NCBI GenBank assembly: GCA_964007475.1
Contig: OZ023274.1
Span: 90,357,213-90,421,212 of the forward strand
Source: Hybos culiciformis
Lineage: Eukaryota > Arthropoda > Insecta > Diptera > Hybotidae
Direction of reading: 5' to 3'
DNA length: 64,000 nucleotides
Positions within the stretch are counted from its first letter, which is position 1. Each line of letters begins with the position of its first letter. The translations under genes were made by a program, and so were the position numbers. Positions 27,901 to 40,074 of this stretch are shown here, piece after piece. Below the pieces are notes generated by a model. It saw nothing but the letters and a program-made list of their open reading frames with translations, was not told the origin of the DNA and searched no databases.

Positions 27901-30351
27901 TTTAAACATTCGCATAAGAAAATCTTTATAAGAGTAAATTTTTAAAATGGCAATAATAATTTATAATTATTTGTAATTTATTTATTTTTTTAATAGGTTT
28001 CTGACTTCTTTGCAATTCAAATTTTTTTTTTTTTTATAATTATTACCCATATCTTTAATAAATTTAAAATTAAATACATTTTTGTAATACCAAAAAATTT
28101 AAAATTTTAAAAAATTTAAACTTACTTAAAACTATTATTGTTATCCCGATCACGTTCGTTTTCCATTTTTATAAATTTAATTTGATGTTAATTCTTATTA
28201 AGTTAGATTCCTTAAAAGAAGTTATGTTTTTGCTTTTATATAAAATAAAAATTAAAAAAAAAAATACAATGATCAAAATAAGTTCAGAATTCTTTAAAAA
28301 GTTTTAAAATAAAATCAGAATTTAATAATTTTAAATTTAAACTTATAAAATTTTCGCTTAAAAATACGAAAATTATTTTATTATTTCTATTTAATTTCTT
28401 CTTTTTTTTTTTATTTAATATTTAATAAAATCTCTAGAATTTTTTTTTACACTAAATTTAATAATTATATTGATAATTTCAAATTTATAAGTCACTATGA
28501 TATGATTTTTTACTTCAATTGATCACATAAAGATATTTTTATAAATTGTAAATATATATTTTTATATTATTTTCTTAATTTTTCAATGTTGGTTTAATTT
28601 ATATTAAATATGGTTTATTTTTAATTCATATTCTGTAAAAATATCTAATTGGAATAATATTTTTGTTTTGTTTGAAAAAATACATTGGTATGACAATAAT
28701 GCTAACATCTTTGTGACAACTAATGATTTTTTTTATATATTACATATTATATAAAAGTTATTGTACTTTTTATTATTTTTTTTATTATAATTGTTTTAAA
28801 TTTTTCAATAATTAAATAGTGTTTTTTTTTTTTTCACTTACAAGAAAATTTTAATTTTCTAGGTATACACTTTTCTTAAATGTATAAAGTTTTATTATGG
28901 TCACAGAAAAACATAGTCACAACAACATATAGTTAATTTCATTAAAACTTCTCTTAAAGAAAAATTGTTTTTTTAATTTTTTTAATTTTTTTAATCTTCA
29001 AAATAATTAATTATTGTTTTTAAATATCATTTAAATTTTATTCCCTTTCGAAATTTAAATTTATATGTAATGAAATTTCCCCGTGTCTATAACAAATCGA
29101 GAAAGTGAAATTCTTGACACTTGAATATTTATATGATTTTTAATTGATTTCGCGGTTGGGTAAAACCAAAAAAAAAAAAATTTCAAATTATTGTACAAAA
29201 ACTGATTACCTAGTAAGAACAAAAAAAATTTTTTTTAATTATATTTTTTTGAAACTATTTTTCTTATATAAAACCTTGGATTCAGGAAATTAATTTGACA
29301 TTTATTTTTATTTCGGTAATTGTTTTAATAGTAAAACTGTTTTTTAAATTATAGTTAATTAAAAAAATAAATAAAAAATAATTACACTAAATAAATATAT
29401 TCAATAATTTAATTTATTTTCTGTTTATTTTCCTTTTATATATATTTTAAAAGAAAAATCAATTTTTCCGAAAAAAAATAATAATATTATGCCAAAAGCC
29501 TTAATAGAAAGTCAAAAATATATATATTTTAAGCGCGAAAATATAACGATCATGACAATGTTCTACGATCAACTAAAAAAAATACAACAGGTAAAAATAT
29601 GAATAAAAAAAAAATACAAAAACTTAAAAAAAAAATACAGGTGCGCCTTATAAAACTAATTCTCAAAAAAAAAAACAGAAAAACAAAGATACTTATATCT
29701 AAACTGTATGTGGAAATGAGATAAGTCTATTATGTATGAGAATTTTTATTACATTAATATTGAATAGGTACCAATAAGAAAATATAAATATTTGTAAATA
29801 AACAGAAAAAAAATATAATAAAAATTTAGAAAAAGAAAACCATATAAAATTAAAAAAAAAAAAATATTGTTTGTAGTGGTCCCAATATGTGTGAAAATAT
29901 AATACTTTATATAGTGATCTTTTTCATTTTTAATTCATTTCCCCAGTTTATATGTACATACATTTTTTCATATTTTGCGTAACATATGTGTATAAAGGTG
30001 AAGATCTTAAATTTTTATAAGAAAGAAGAAAAAAATAACTGTTTAAATAATGTGTTCTTGTTCTGCTATTTGTTTTTTTTTTCTTTTTAATTATCGCGAA
30101 ACATGAATTGATCAAAATTTATATATTAAACGTATGTATATAAAAGTAATGAAGTAGCATAATAACCTTGTATTATTATGTTACATACATAATCAGTTTT
30201 TAATAAAGCATAAGAAAAATGAAATTAAAAATAAGACAATATATAATATAAATATGTAAATAAAATTAGATAGATATTTATCTACAATGTAAATATAAAT
30301 ATGTTCATATGTTCATACAAGAACATAATTGAATTCATAGAATTAATTCAT
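21951..30351. other. AT-rich non-coding sequence, 8.4 kb
   Basis: No exon recognised. A GC-richer patch at about 22330-22440 (CAAGTTGCGCGCGGTGAAATTG) and one at about 26200 (ACCGACCAGATCGCCACC) stand out but match nothing I can name. Confidence 0.55.
25896..25940. repeat. Direct repeat, two 19-bp copies
   Basis: CTATTAGTACTTTATTATC occurs twice, separated by about 10 bp (CATAAATTAT). Local tandem duplication in non-coding DNA. Confidence 0.85.
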
Positions 30352-30728
30352 TTAAGCACGTTCGCCTCAAATACTACGAGCCTTTTGGCATGATAGTAAC
30401 GCGTTAGGTATGAATAGCACATCATAAGTTTTTATCTTCAAATAAGCCAATTAAATATGCCTCAATGGCTTCTTGTAATGCCATAACTGCTGAGCACTGG
30501 AAACGTAAATTAGTTATGAAATCTTATGTGATTTCATGTATACTAACCGTTGGAATGTATACTAACCGTTGATTTCATGTATACTAACCGTTGAATAGTA
30601 ATTTAAGAACTAGGAATTTCAGTAACGACGAATATCAAGTTACACCTTTAGTTGTAATTTTAGTGGCTAACGTAACGTTTTTCCACTAGTTGATTTACGA
30701 GCTCAGTATAAAAGACTGTATTAGCGTA
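30352..30728 (-). pseudogene. Decayed replication-type histone H3 copy
   Basis: Minus-strand translation follows histone H3 from near its N-terminus (RKST, then SGK, LATK) through [49 protein letters not shown] to GERA and a TAA in the native place. It is broken by in-frame stops (in the EIAQDF, TNLCAIH and RRIRGERA segments). Codons are missing for most of KKPHRYRPGT and for DIQL, and there is a short tandem triplication over the FQRLV codons. The SAVM residues indicate the replication-dependent H3 type rather than H3.3. No intron and no 3' histone stem-loop are visible. It is a dead copy, either a relic of a histone-cluster gene or a retrocopy. Confidence 0.9.
30535..30593. repeat. Threefold tandem repeat inside the H3 relic
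   Basis: Three copies of an 18-bp unit (TGTATACTAACCGTTG core) at 30535, 30554 and 30576, separated by 1 and 4 bp. On the minus strand the unit reads as the H3 codons for FQRLV plus neighbours. The repeat therefore arose by local duplication of the gene relic. Confidence 0.9.
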
Positions 30729-33700
30729 AAATTAAAGGAACTAGGAATTTTGATCCTGAATACAAAAAAAAAACGCATCTTGAAAGCTAACTTCAAATAT
30801 ATATATGTAGTTAAAAATTGAAAAAACAACACTTTTATTCTAATCCTTGCTAATTCGTCATCAGTGTTATCATTAATTTTTACTATTAATAGGAGATTTT
30901 GACAGTTTTTTTATGAATTAACAACATTTTAACCATACAGGTACAGAAATGCATAGAAAATTAAAAAAAACTTCAAATTTAATTAACATAATATCTTAAT
31001 TTATAATATGTTTTATATATACATTATGTAGTAATTAGAAAACATTGCGTTATTTACTAAAAATAAGATATATTGTCATATGCACCGATTTTATGATACT
31101 GTACAGATAGTGGTGTATATTGTATTTATAATTTTTTTTTATTTTTTATTTAAACAGATATAGAGGGGAATCAAAGATAATTGTGGATTCCAATTGGCTA
31201 TATAGCGCCCATAAGATTTCTTTTTTTTTTCTCATGTATATATTAATAATAATCCATGTATAAAATAATAATAATATATGTTTGTACAATATCTTTTGTT
31301 GTTCTGGAACACATATTAGTCGCGTGGCATAAATATTTACGCTTATATTCTCTTTAATACAAAATTATAAAGATTTAAAAATCAGATATTAATTTTTTTT
31401 AGGCATTCAGGGCATATCGAAAAGGTTTTTTGTTTTTCTTAAAATTTCTTAAAAGATTAATATAAGAGAATTTTGAATTTTTATTTAAACACTTAAATTC
31501 GGGTTTAAAAGTTTTTATTTATACAATAATAAACGATATCTCAACCGATAAGCAATAGAACCGAGAGAGATCGAAACTCTTTGCCCATTTCGAGATCTTA
31601 GGCTGAACTAAGAGAAAGAAATAAAAATCAGTTTAAAAATGCGATCGAAATACGTTAACTTGAAATTTAGCTTAAATTTTCTTGAAGTTAAATTTAATTA
31701 CATTTAGTAAATTAAATGCAGTCTTACGTGCAGCTCACAGGTATTTTGCACTTAATTTTCGTATTTTGTATGTGTTTTGGAATTTATTCTTTGGTCCTCT
31801 GCCAGGTCATTTATGGTTTTGGTTGCATAGATGATTTTAACGAAAAGTAGCATAAAAATTGCTCTTTAGTTCGATAATAAATCCTTTTTTGAAGCGAAAA
31901 AAAAAAAAAAAATAATTAAAATTATCTCTATTAGTCCTTTTTTATTTAGTTTAAATCTGCCTTGATTTGAAAATCAAGACTCGTTGGAGAATCAGCCAAA
32001 AAATATAACAGAAACTACAACTGCATTATTTTCTGACAATGTGTGATGGAAAAAAAATGTGCAAACTATTTTTTCTTGCCGTAATAAATAACTAATCTTG
32101 CCAAAGTCATGCACCACTTCGATTTGACATAACATAGCTAGGAATTTACAGAAAATATAGCTTCGGCAGCTATCTGTTTCTTCATTGTGGACTTCTTATT
32201 TCAATATTATGCGTTTCACATGTCAATATTATTTTCATTTTATACATTTTTACGGTAATTGACTACTAACTTTTTAGTTCGAACCGTAGAGAAATATGTT
32301 TCCTTATTACATTGCAGTGATGTAATATCTTTATTGCCACTATTTTTTGTGATTAACTATTAAGGTAAGGAAACAACTAAACAAAATATAAATTTAATAT
32401 TTTTTCAGCCATTGTGAAATCTAGCTGATACTTGAGACTTTCCAATCGCTAGATTTTATGTGTAAACTTAATAATTCGTAAACTAATTTTGTGGTTTTTA
32501 TATATTTCTTAAAGTTAGTTATGTATATAAATATTTAAAAAATAAATTAAAAATTTTTAACACAAATATTTAAATTTAAAAAAAAAATGGAATCTTCAAA
32601 ATTAAGCCTAGTGATTTAATATTATATTTTTTTCTCGAACCGGTTGCATTAAATTCTTTATTTCTAAATGAAAATTTATGGGTTTCCAACAATAGTGTAT
32701 GTTTATAAAAAATAAATAAAAGGACGATATAATATTGCTTGCAAAAGTGAAAGCCTTATATCATCCAAATAACACATTATGCACCAGGAACTTTTTGTTT
32801 TTTTTTTTTTTCGAATAATTTTTAATAAAATTTTTGTTGCATTTTTAATTTTATTAAAAGTATTAATTTACATCGTACATTCATTTTTCAAAGATGCGGA
32901 GAAAACCAAAAATTTAAAATTATAATTCCATTTTGCACACAATTCACACCACATACCTACTTTCTTTTTGTTGCGTCTTCTTCAATAAAATAATGATCAT
33001 AAAAGATTACTATAGATTTCCGGTTCACACGACTATTTCTCTTGCAGTTTTCACAATTTTGAGGTGTTTATTTATCATTATAAAATATATACTAATAAAA
33101 TATAAAACTTTATAAAATATAAATCACTAAATTTTATGGATCTAAAAAGATATTATTTTAGTAATTTATTTTTTCAATTTTTTTTTTTTTAAGTTAAGTT
33201 TCAAAATGAAAGCAATTTATATGTATGTATTTATAATATTAATGTAAGTATGTAAATTTAATGTCTGTTTAAATTATGTTAATGAATTAATTTAATATAT
33301 TAATTATTTTTTATTTTTTTAGTCTTTAAAATACTTATTTCCTAGTTTTTATTTCAAAACAGCCAAAAAGAAAAACTTAATGTTACGACAGTTATCCAAA
33401 AATAAAAAAATATAAAATTGGAGAAGTCATTAATTAAAGATTTTCTTTTTGGAAATAAAAGTAGGTCTAAATGTGATTTTTTGAAATATAAATGTTAAGA
33501 TTTCTGAGAATATAAGATTAATTTATTGAAACATTAAGCTACACCTCTTAATCGCAACAATAATAAATGTAAATAGGAAGCTTATTTCACTGGGAGCTAT
33601 AATCTGTTATAATTGATATAATTAATTAATTACGGATTATAAAGAAAAATTGACGGGAATGAAATTTATAATTTCTTTGAACATCAAATGTTGCAAATGC

Positions 33701-36700
33701 TAATTTATATATAACTTAATTTATTTATATTAGACGTTCTATCTTCAGTGAGGTTGGAAGAAACAGAATGGTTTATTGTCCTTTGAGTTCAGACTTTTAA
33801 ATATGTATGAGGAAAATCAAGGATTATACTATATATTTCATTCAACAAGGTCAGAAGAAACGGAATTCTATATGTTTAATCTTTTTATATGACAAAATCT
33901 CCAAATTTCGAGTTCAAACTTTTAAACTTTTTTTTCAAAATATGAATGAAAATTAAAAACATAGTACGGACTACGAAACATTGTAAAATTTAACTTGACG
34001 TTAGAATTAGAACTTTTCATTCACGATATACCTACTATATTTCAACTTTTCTGCTACATAATATATTTTATTATTTTATTTACGAAAATAGGAAGTGAAA
34101 ATATCTAATCATTTAATATATTCTATCTTCATTCTAAAATTTCAAAATGTTAAAAAAAAAAAAAATAATAATATTTTTAGAATTCAAGACAATCTATTAT
34201 TCTGAAACCTTTCTGTAAGGTCTCTTAAGGTTAAATTATTACGTTCATTTTGTTATCTTACTTACAAATAGTATGTAATTATGTATATTGTATAATAATA
34301 TAAGAAGATTTTTTAACAAATTTGTTAAAAAAAAAAAACACCACACATGAAAATTTATTTTATTAAGAGATTTCTGTTATTGTCTTTTAATTCAATCACA
34401 CAAAAATCCGGAATGAATATTTTCAAATAATTTTTAAAGAACAAAAATTTATCTTAAAAAATGCCTTAATAAAAATTTTTTTTTAATTCAAAATAATAAC
34501 CTGATGCAATATTTTTGTTTGAAATATTTTCTTTTCGGATCATGCTAGTTCAAAATTCGCTTTAATTATCTTGATATAAATTTTGCATTACAAACTTTTG
34601 GCAATCTATTTGATTTTCTTGATCATTGTGATTTATATATAAAAGTATTCGGGTAAGGTGCGTGTGCGTGTTATTGACATAGTTCCGATCACATTCGATT
34701 GCGAGTAAATTGAGAAAATAAATAAAAATAAAATTTCATAATTCAAAATGTTTTTATAATTTTTCTTTCTTTTTCTCTCTACATTTAATATAATATAGTT
34801 TTTCCTGTTTTTCCTTTAACATGGGTCATACTATCAGTATGTACTTCAATTACGAAAGTAAGTTAAAAATTATAACGAAAATCTTATTCTGAAATTCTAG
34901 TTTGCTGAAATGGAAAGATCAGAGAATTTTTGTAAGACTTTTAATATAATGAACCCGCCCCGCCAGTAATTGTTTTGAACACATATTTTTGAATAGTGAG
35001 GAGAAGTCTTATTATAATTCTTGTGATCCAACCCTATATACAACAATATTATATTCATTAACAAAGTACTGACTTTAAAGGTATTAGGATGTTATAGGGA
35101 ATTCTGTGATTTCATAAATTTATCAATATGTATATTTGTGAATACATATTATAATTCGTAAAAATTTACTTATAATGAAAAAAAAAAAATACATAAATCT
35201 TATATAGAGGATTTACCTCAAAACCGTTGTTATTTTTCATATTGCACAAGTTTTTTTTATTTTTTTTAATTTGCCTCAAACCGAAAGAAAATATATTGCA
35301 AAGAAATAAAAATGATCCCGTCTTAAGATTACGATTATTAGAGGCGTTCTAAAGGTTTAATCGACTAAAGTTAAAAGGTTTTATCGACAAATAATAAATA
35401 TGCGATTTTTTTTTTCTTTTTTTGCTCTATGTATCTTAAAAGGAGAAAAAATGTGTTTTTTTTTATGATTTTTATTTTCTTAATATATATGAAAATTTAT
35501 AAACAAACTAATTAGCGTGGGTGTTCTTTATTATTTAATATCAGATACTATCTTAAAAACCATAAACGTAGATTTAATAAAAGGACTACACGACTACTTC
35601 CTATACTTTATTCATAATTTTACTGAAATAATATACTTTTTAGTTTTTAGAATATAAAATTATTATGCTCGCTTAGGAAAATTTTATTTTATTATTATAA
35701 ACACTTTGGAGGAATTTTCTTTTACACTAAATATATGGTCTGGCCGGTATTTCTTTATCTTCTTCAGTTTAACTATTTATCTATAAATAGCAGACTACTC
35801 AAAAATTAAAACTGACAATTGAAAAATTAAAACTTTAGCTGTGGGGCTTAACAAGAATTTTGAAAAATCGAAAAACAGAGAATCCGCAATCAGGTAGACT
35901 TGTAGGAAATTCTGTAACTATAACAAGTCTCTGAAATAAGTATATTTTATCGATTTAAGCTCAGAAGAAAAAAATATAACGTAAGCACATTGAATAAATC
36001 CTAGTACCTATACATATTTGATATTAAAGTTTACTTTATTTTTATGTTTTATTGAACAAGCTTTTAGTTGTGAAGTAATAAAGCGGCTGAAAATTGAGTG
36101 CCACAAAATAATTTAATAATTTTTTCCACAAAAACTTATGTACATTTTAATACACAAATAAATGTAATCCATTTCGAATTCATTTTATCAGAACCACTTT
36201 TCTGCCTTCATTGAAGCCAAACATTTTTAATTGATAATAAAGGTGATAAGGTTTATATGTTCGTTCACAGAGTTTTGAATGAAAATTTTTTTTTTCTTTT
36301 TTTGTAATTGTCCACAAGTTAAGATAACGTTTACAGAGCAATGACTCAACTATTAATAAAATATCAAAATAATATATTATCAAAAATATAAAATCGTTAT
36401 TATTGGTAATATAACTAAGATCGATAAATATTTTAAGTTATTTTCGTTTGATGAAAGAAGTTTAAACAAATTGTTGTTATGTTAAATTTTTTCAAGAAAA
36501 AAATTATTTAGCTAAAATTTATTTGGATAGAAAGTATAGAAATGACTAGCTGGGTTTAGTTTCTAAAAACTCGTTAATCTAATCATACTCATATTAAATA
36601 TTTATACAGTTTATTATTTCATTTCAATCATAAATTCTTAAGTGGTTTCGATTAAGAGTTGAGGATGACTTCAAAGCCTTATAGGAAAATATTCGATGCT

Positions 36701-39700
36701 TAAGTACTGAAGTATGATTTTTTTTTTTTGAAAGACCGGGCACCCACTGTTCCATTAGAAACGAAGGGCCACTTAAAAGAAGAAAAAAAAATGTTTCTTC
36801 AAATAAAAAATTGTTTTTCAAGCTCAAAACTTAAATATAATAAAATAGAACCACTGCTGGTTTACCTCGGTTACGATTTTAACTGTGTTCAATGGAAGAC
36901 CTTAATTAAAAATTAACAGTGAGCTAAAAACTTTGAAGAATGAAGACTGCTAAATCATGTAATTCTTAAATTTTGTAATTTTAAAATTTCTAATATTTGT
37001 GTTTACATAAAAAATGTCATTACCTTTTTTTTTATTGCAATAACATTAAAGCATAAACATTTACATTAAAACTTTCGAAAAATAAAATTTCACTTAATTA
37101 TTAATTTTATGGATGAATTTATCGGAAAAAAGCTTTCTTGATTTTTTTTTATACTGAATCAGTGTAGAGAAAAAAAACTCTCACCTGTTGCTAATATCTT
37201 TTTAACACTCTGATTGTTACAAATTATCTTTGACAATAATTTTCTGCTGATTTTCATATCATTTTTTTTTTTTCGTTTTCAATTTTCTTTTCATTAAAAC
37301 ATACATGACTTTGACTACAAATAAAGGTAAATAAATTTTCCGTACGAAATTTTTTTATTTAATTTTTTTTTTTTGCTGAAGCATCATAATATAAAAATCA
37401 TATAGAGTACATTAACTTTCATATAGTTTAGAAACAAATTTAAAAAAAAAAATTATATCGAATATCATTAGGTATACTTTTGTATTTTTCTAGTATAATT
37501 GATTGTCTTACTAAAATGTCCTGCAATATAATAAATTAAAGAATCTGTATTTTTTTAAACTAAGATTGATCTACGCCGAATAATTAACCAAATTATTGTT
37601 TTCTCCTACCACCCAGTAGCAGAATTTTGCTTACTTTTGATATATAAAGTAAAGTCTTACAACAGATATAATGAATGATACTAATTTGTCAGGTGTTAAA
37701 GGAAAATGTATAGAATTTCTAATACCTAGTACCAAAGTTTAATTATGATTTCATTTAATTATTTTGCTGTAAACTGTAAAATAATCTAGAATTTTAATTA
37801 ATTACTAATAAGTAAATAAATAAATAAATAAATTTACAAGTAATGCTAATAACAGTTATTTTTTAAAAACTTAGTTAATCAGAGTTTGCATTTCAAGTAT
37901 ATACCTCACTTATATTTTTATTCGAGTAGGCAAAAATTGTACAACACAAACATACCATACCTACTTGTATGATATTTTGTACTGTAAAAACTGTGTCTGA
38001 ACTATTGTTTTAAAAATAACTAAACTTTATTAATGTTATATTTGATAAATAATAATAACTTGCTTTTTTTTTCTTTCATAGGTTTATGTACGTGTATGTA
38101 TACATTATCTATTATGTCTATCAAATTTTTCTTTCTTGTACAAAGAATCATCCATGTGACAAAAATGAAGGTGGTGAATCCGAAGGTGAATACACTTAAT
38201 GAAAGTGTTCGCTGTGGAATTAAGCAAAGTTTAACCAAACTCATTATTAATAGATTCCGTGAAATGGAACAAAAAAAATTATTTTAAGTGTGAATATTAC
38301 CTTCAACCATCCAGAAAATTTATTTTAATGAAATATTAGAAAATTTTATTATTCAATCATCAAATTAATGCGACATCGTAACTGATTCACTGATAATTAT
38401 GACAATTACTTCAAAGAAATTTTCCAATACATATAATTTACATTTGTACAGTAAAATGACTTAATATTTTTGCTTCAAAAATTTTCAATAAGAAAGGTAT
38501 TATTTTCCCGGGGCCATGAATTAGATTAGACACTTAATATTGCTCAAATGGAAAATTAGATATTCAAAATTTTAGTCATCGAATTTTCTTAACAAAATCT
38601 TAAAATATTTAAAACTGATTTGTTTAATTTGTACTTTGGCTGATGTATTGATCAAAAGTTTTCCTAATTTCAATTAAACCTGTACAAAATAGTTTAACAA
38701 ATAATTTACCATATTTTACTTTGAAAAATATTTTTATATTTGACAAATAATACATTTTTAAATAACAATATAATACTTTTTACATCAATAGAAATATTTT
38801 TATAAATTTAAAAAATTATCGACATTTGCGACGATTAGTATGTATAATATAATATAATATAATATAATATAAAGCTTGAATGAAAAAGTGAAAATTGTTT
38901 TTATTGCCTGTAATTTTGGAAAAAAGTTCACTAATAAAATGTACTCAAATACCAAAATTTTATATCTTGTTTTGCAACAAAATTAACAAAAATAAGTACA
39001 TTTCAAAAATGCTGCGCTTATATAAATATCAAAAAAAATTTTGATAAAAAAAAAATTTATAAATATCAAAAATATTATAATTTTTTGTAGAAAGCAATCA
39101 AAAAAGTTATTCTAATTATTAATCACTAAGTACTTTTCAAATTAAAGAGGTACAATGTTACTTCAAATGCACTAAAAAGCTTATAAAAGTTATTATTATA
39201 AAAGTAAAAATCCCATTTCCCAAATTTTCATTTATTGATTACAATGTGAAAACAAGATCACACAATGTTCTGAGTTGTTTTTAATATCCTTAAAATTCTT
39301 GAAAGATTTTATTAAAAAGTTTCATTATTTTATTTAAAAACTTTCACAAAATCACAAATAATATAATGAAAAATAAACTTTGAAATATGTGTATATTTTT
39401 AACAATAATATTAGGTATACATAATATTATCATATTATTTACATAAATTTCTATTTATAATATAATATTAGTAATTTTTTGTTTTTAAATATAATTTTTA
39501 TTTTTTATTCATTATCGTAAATATGAAGATATCGAAAAGTTAACAAAAAATTTATTGTAAATTATCATAAATCATAAATTCTTTTAGGAATAATTTCAAT
39601 GTTTTATATGCAAAATGCAACAACAAAAAATATTTTAATATCAGAATCAAATATCAGGTGTTTCGATTTTTAAATTAATGTTTGTTTAAAAAAAATGTCT

Positions 39701-39768
39701 GTCTCCCTGACAACACAGAATTATTGTTATGTGATGGGAAATCAAATTAGGTATTGCAAAGAATTTTT
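30729..39768. other. AT-rich non-coding sequence, 9 kb, ending at the 3' side of GCLM
   Basis: No exon recognised on either strand. The overlapping frames at 36624-36916 and 38020-38287 lie on opposite strands, lack family similarity and are not supported as genes. The right end should hold the GCLM 3' untranslated region. Confidence 0.55.
38845..38871. repeat. Pentanucleotide microsatellite (AATAT)n
   Basis: About five to six uninterrupted copies of AATAT. Simple slippage repeat with no associated gene. Confidence 0.9.
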
Positions 39769-39774
39769 TTTATT
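39769..39774 (-). terminator. Candidate polyadenylation signal of GCLM
   Basis: AATAAA on the minus strand roughly 160 nt after the stop codon. Plausible position, but the hexamer is common in this AT-rich sequence. Confidence 0.4.
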
Positions 39775-39931
39775 AAATTAAGCCTAATAATAGCCCTAGA
39801 ATATAAATTACATTAATAATTTCTAACATTCAACAAATTAAGTAATAACTTTTCTTTAATTCAATTATTTTGAAATCGTTATATATGTTAACTAGTTGTA
39901 AAAATAGACCTTGTTACCAAACATTATATTC

Positions 39932-40074
39932 TTATTCACATTGTTTTATACCAGCGATATAACCCTTTGCTATAAGAAGTCCTCGGCATTTTACGTGAAC
40001 CTGGTACCGAATTACCCATGTTGATTGAAAATTATCAATACCCAAATCTCTTAATGAATCATTTCTTAAAATAA
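39932..40074 (-). CDS. Gclm: GCLM last coding exon
   Basis: Encodes 46 residues plus TAA, including RDLGIDNF, STWVIRYQVHVKCRG and LLIAKGYIAGIKQCE. The family C-terminus (WLLRYSVIVKSRG, then KGYIL) is recognisable. Compared with vertebrates, about ten residues before the Trp are missing, which accounts for most of the length difference. Confidence 0.93.

Noticed and set aside
36624..36916. Overlapping frames on both strands
   Set aside because: Mutually overlapping, no family similarity and no consistent splice partners.
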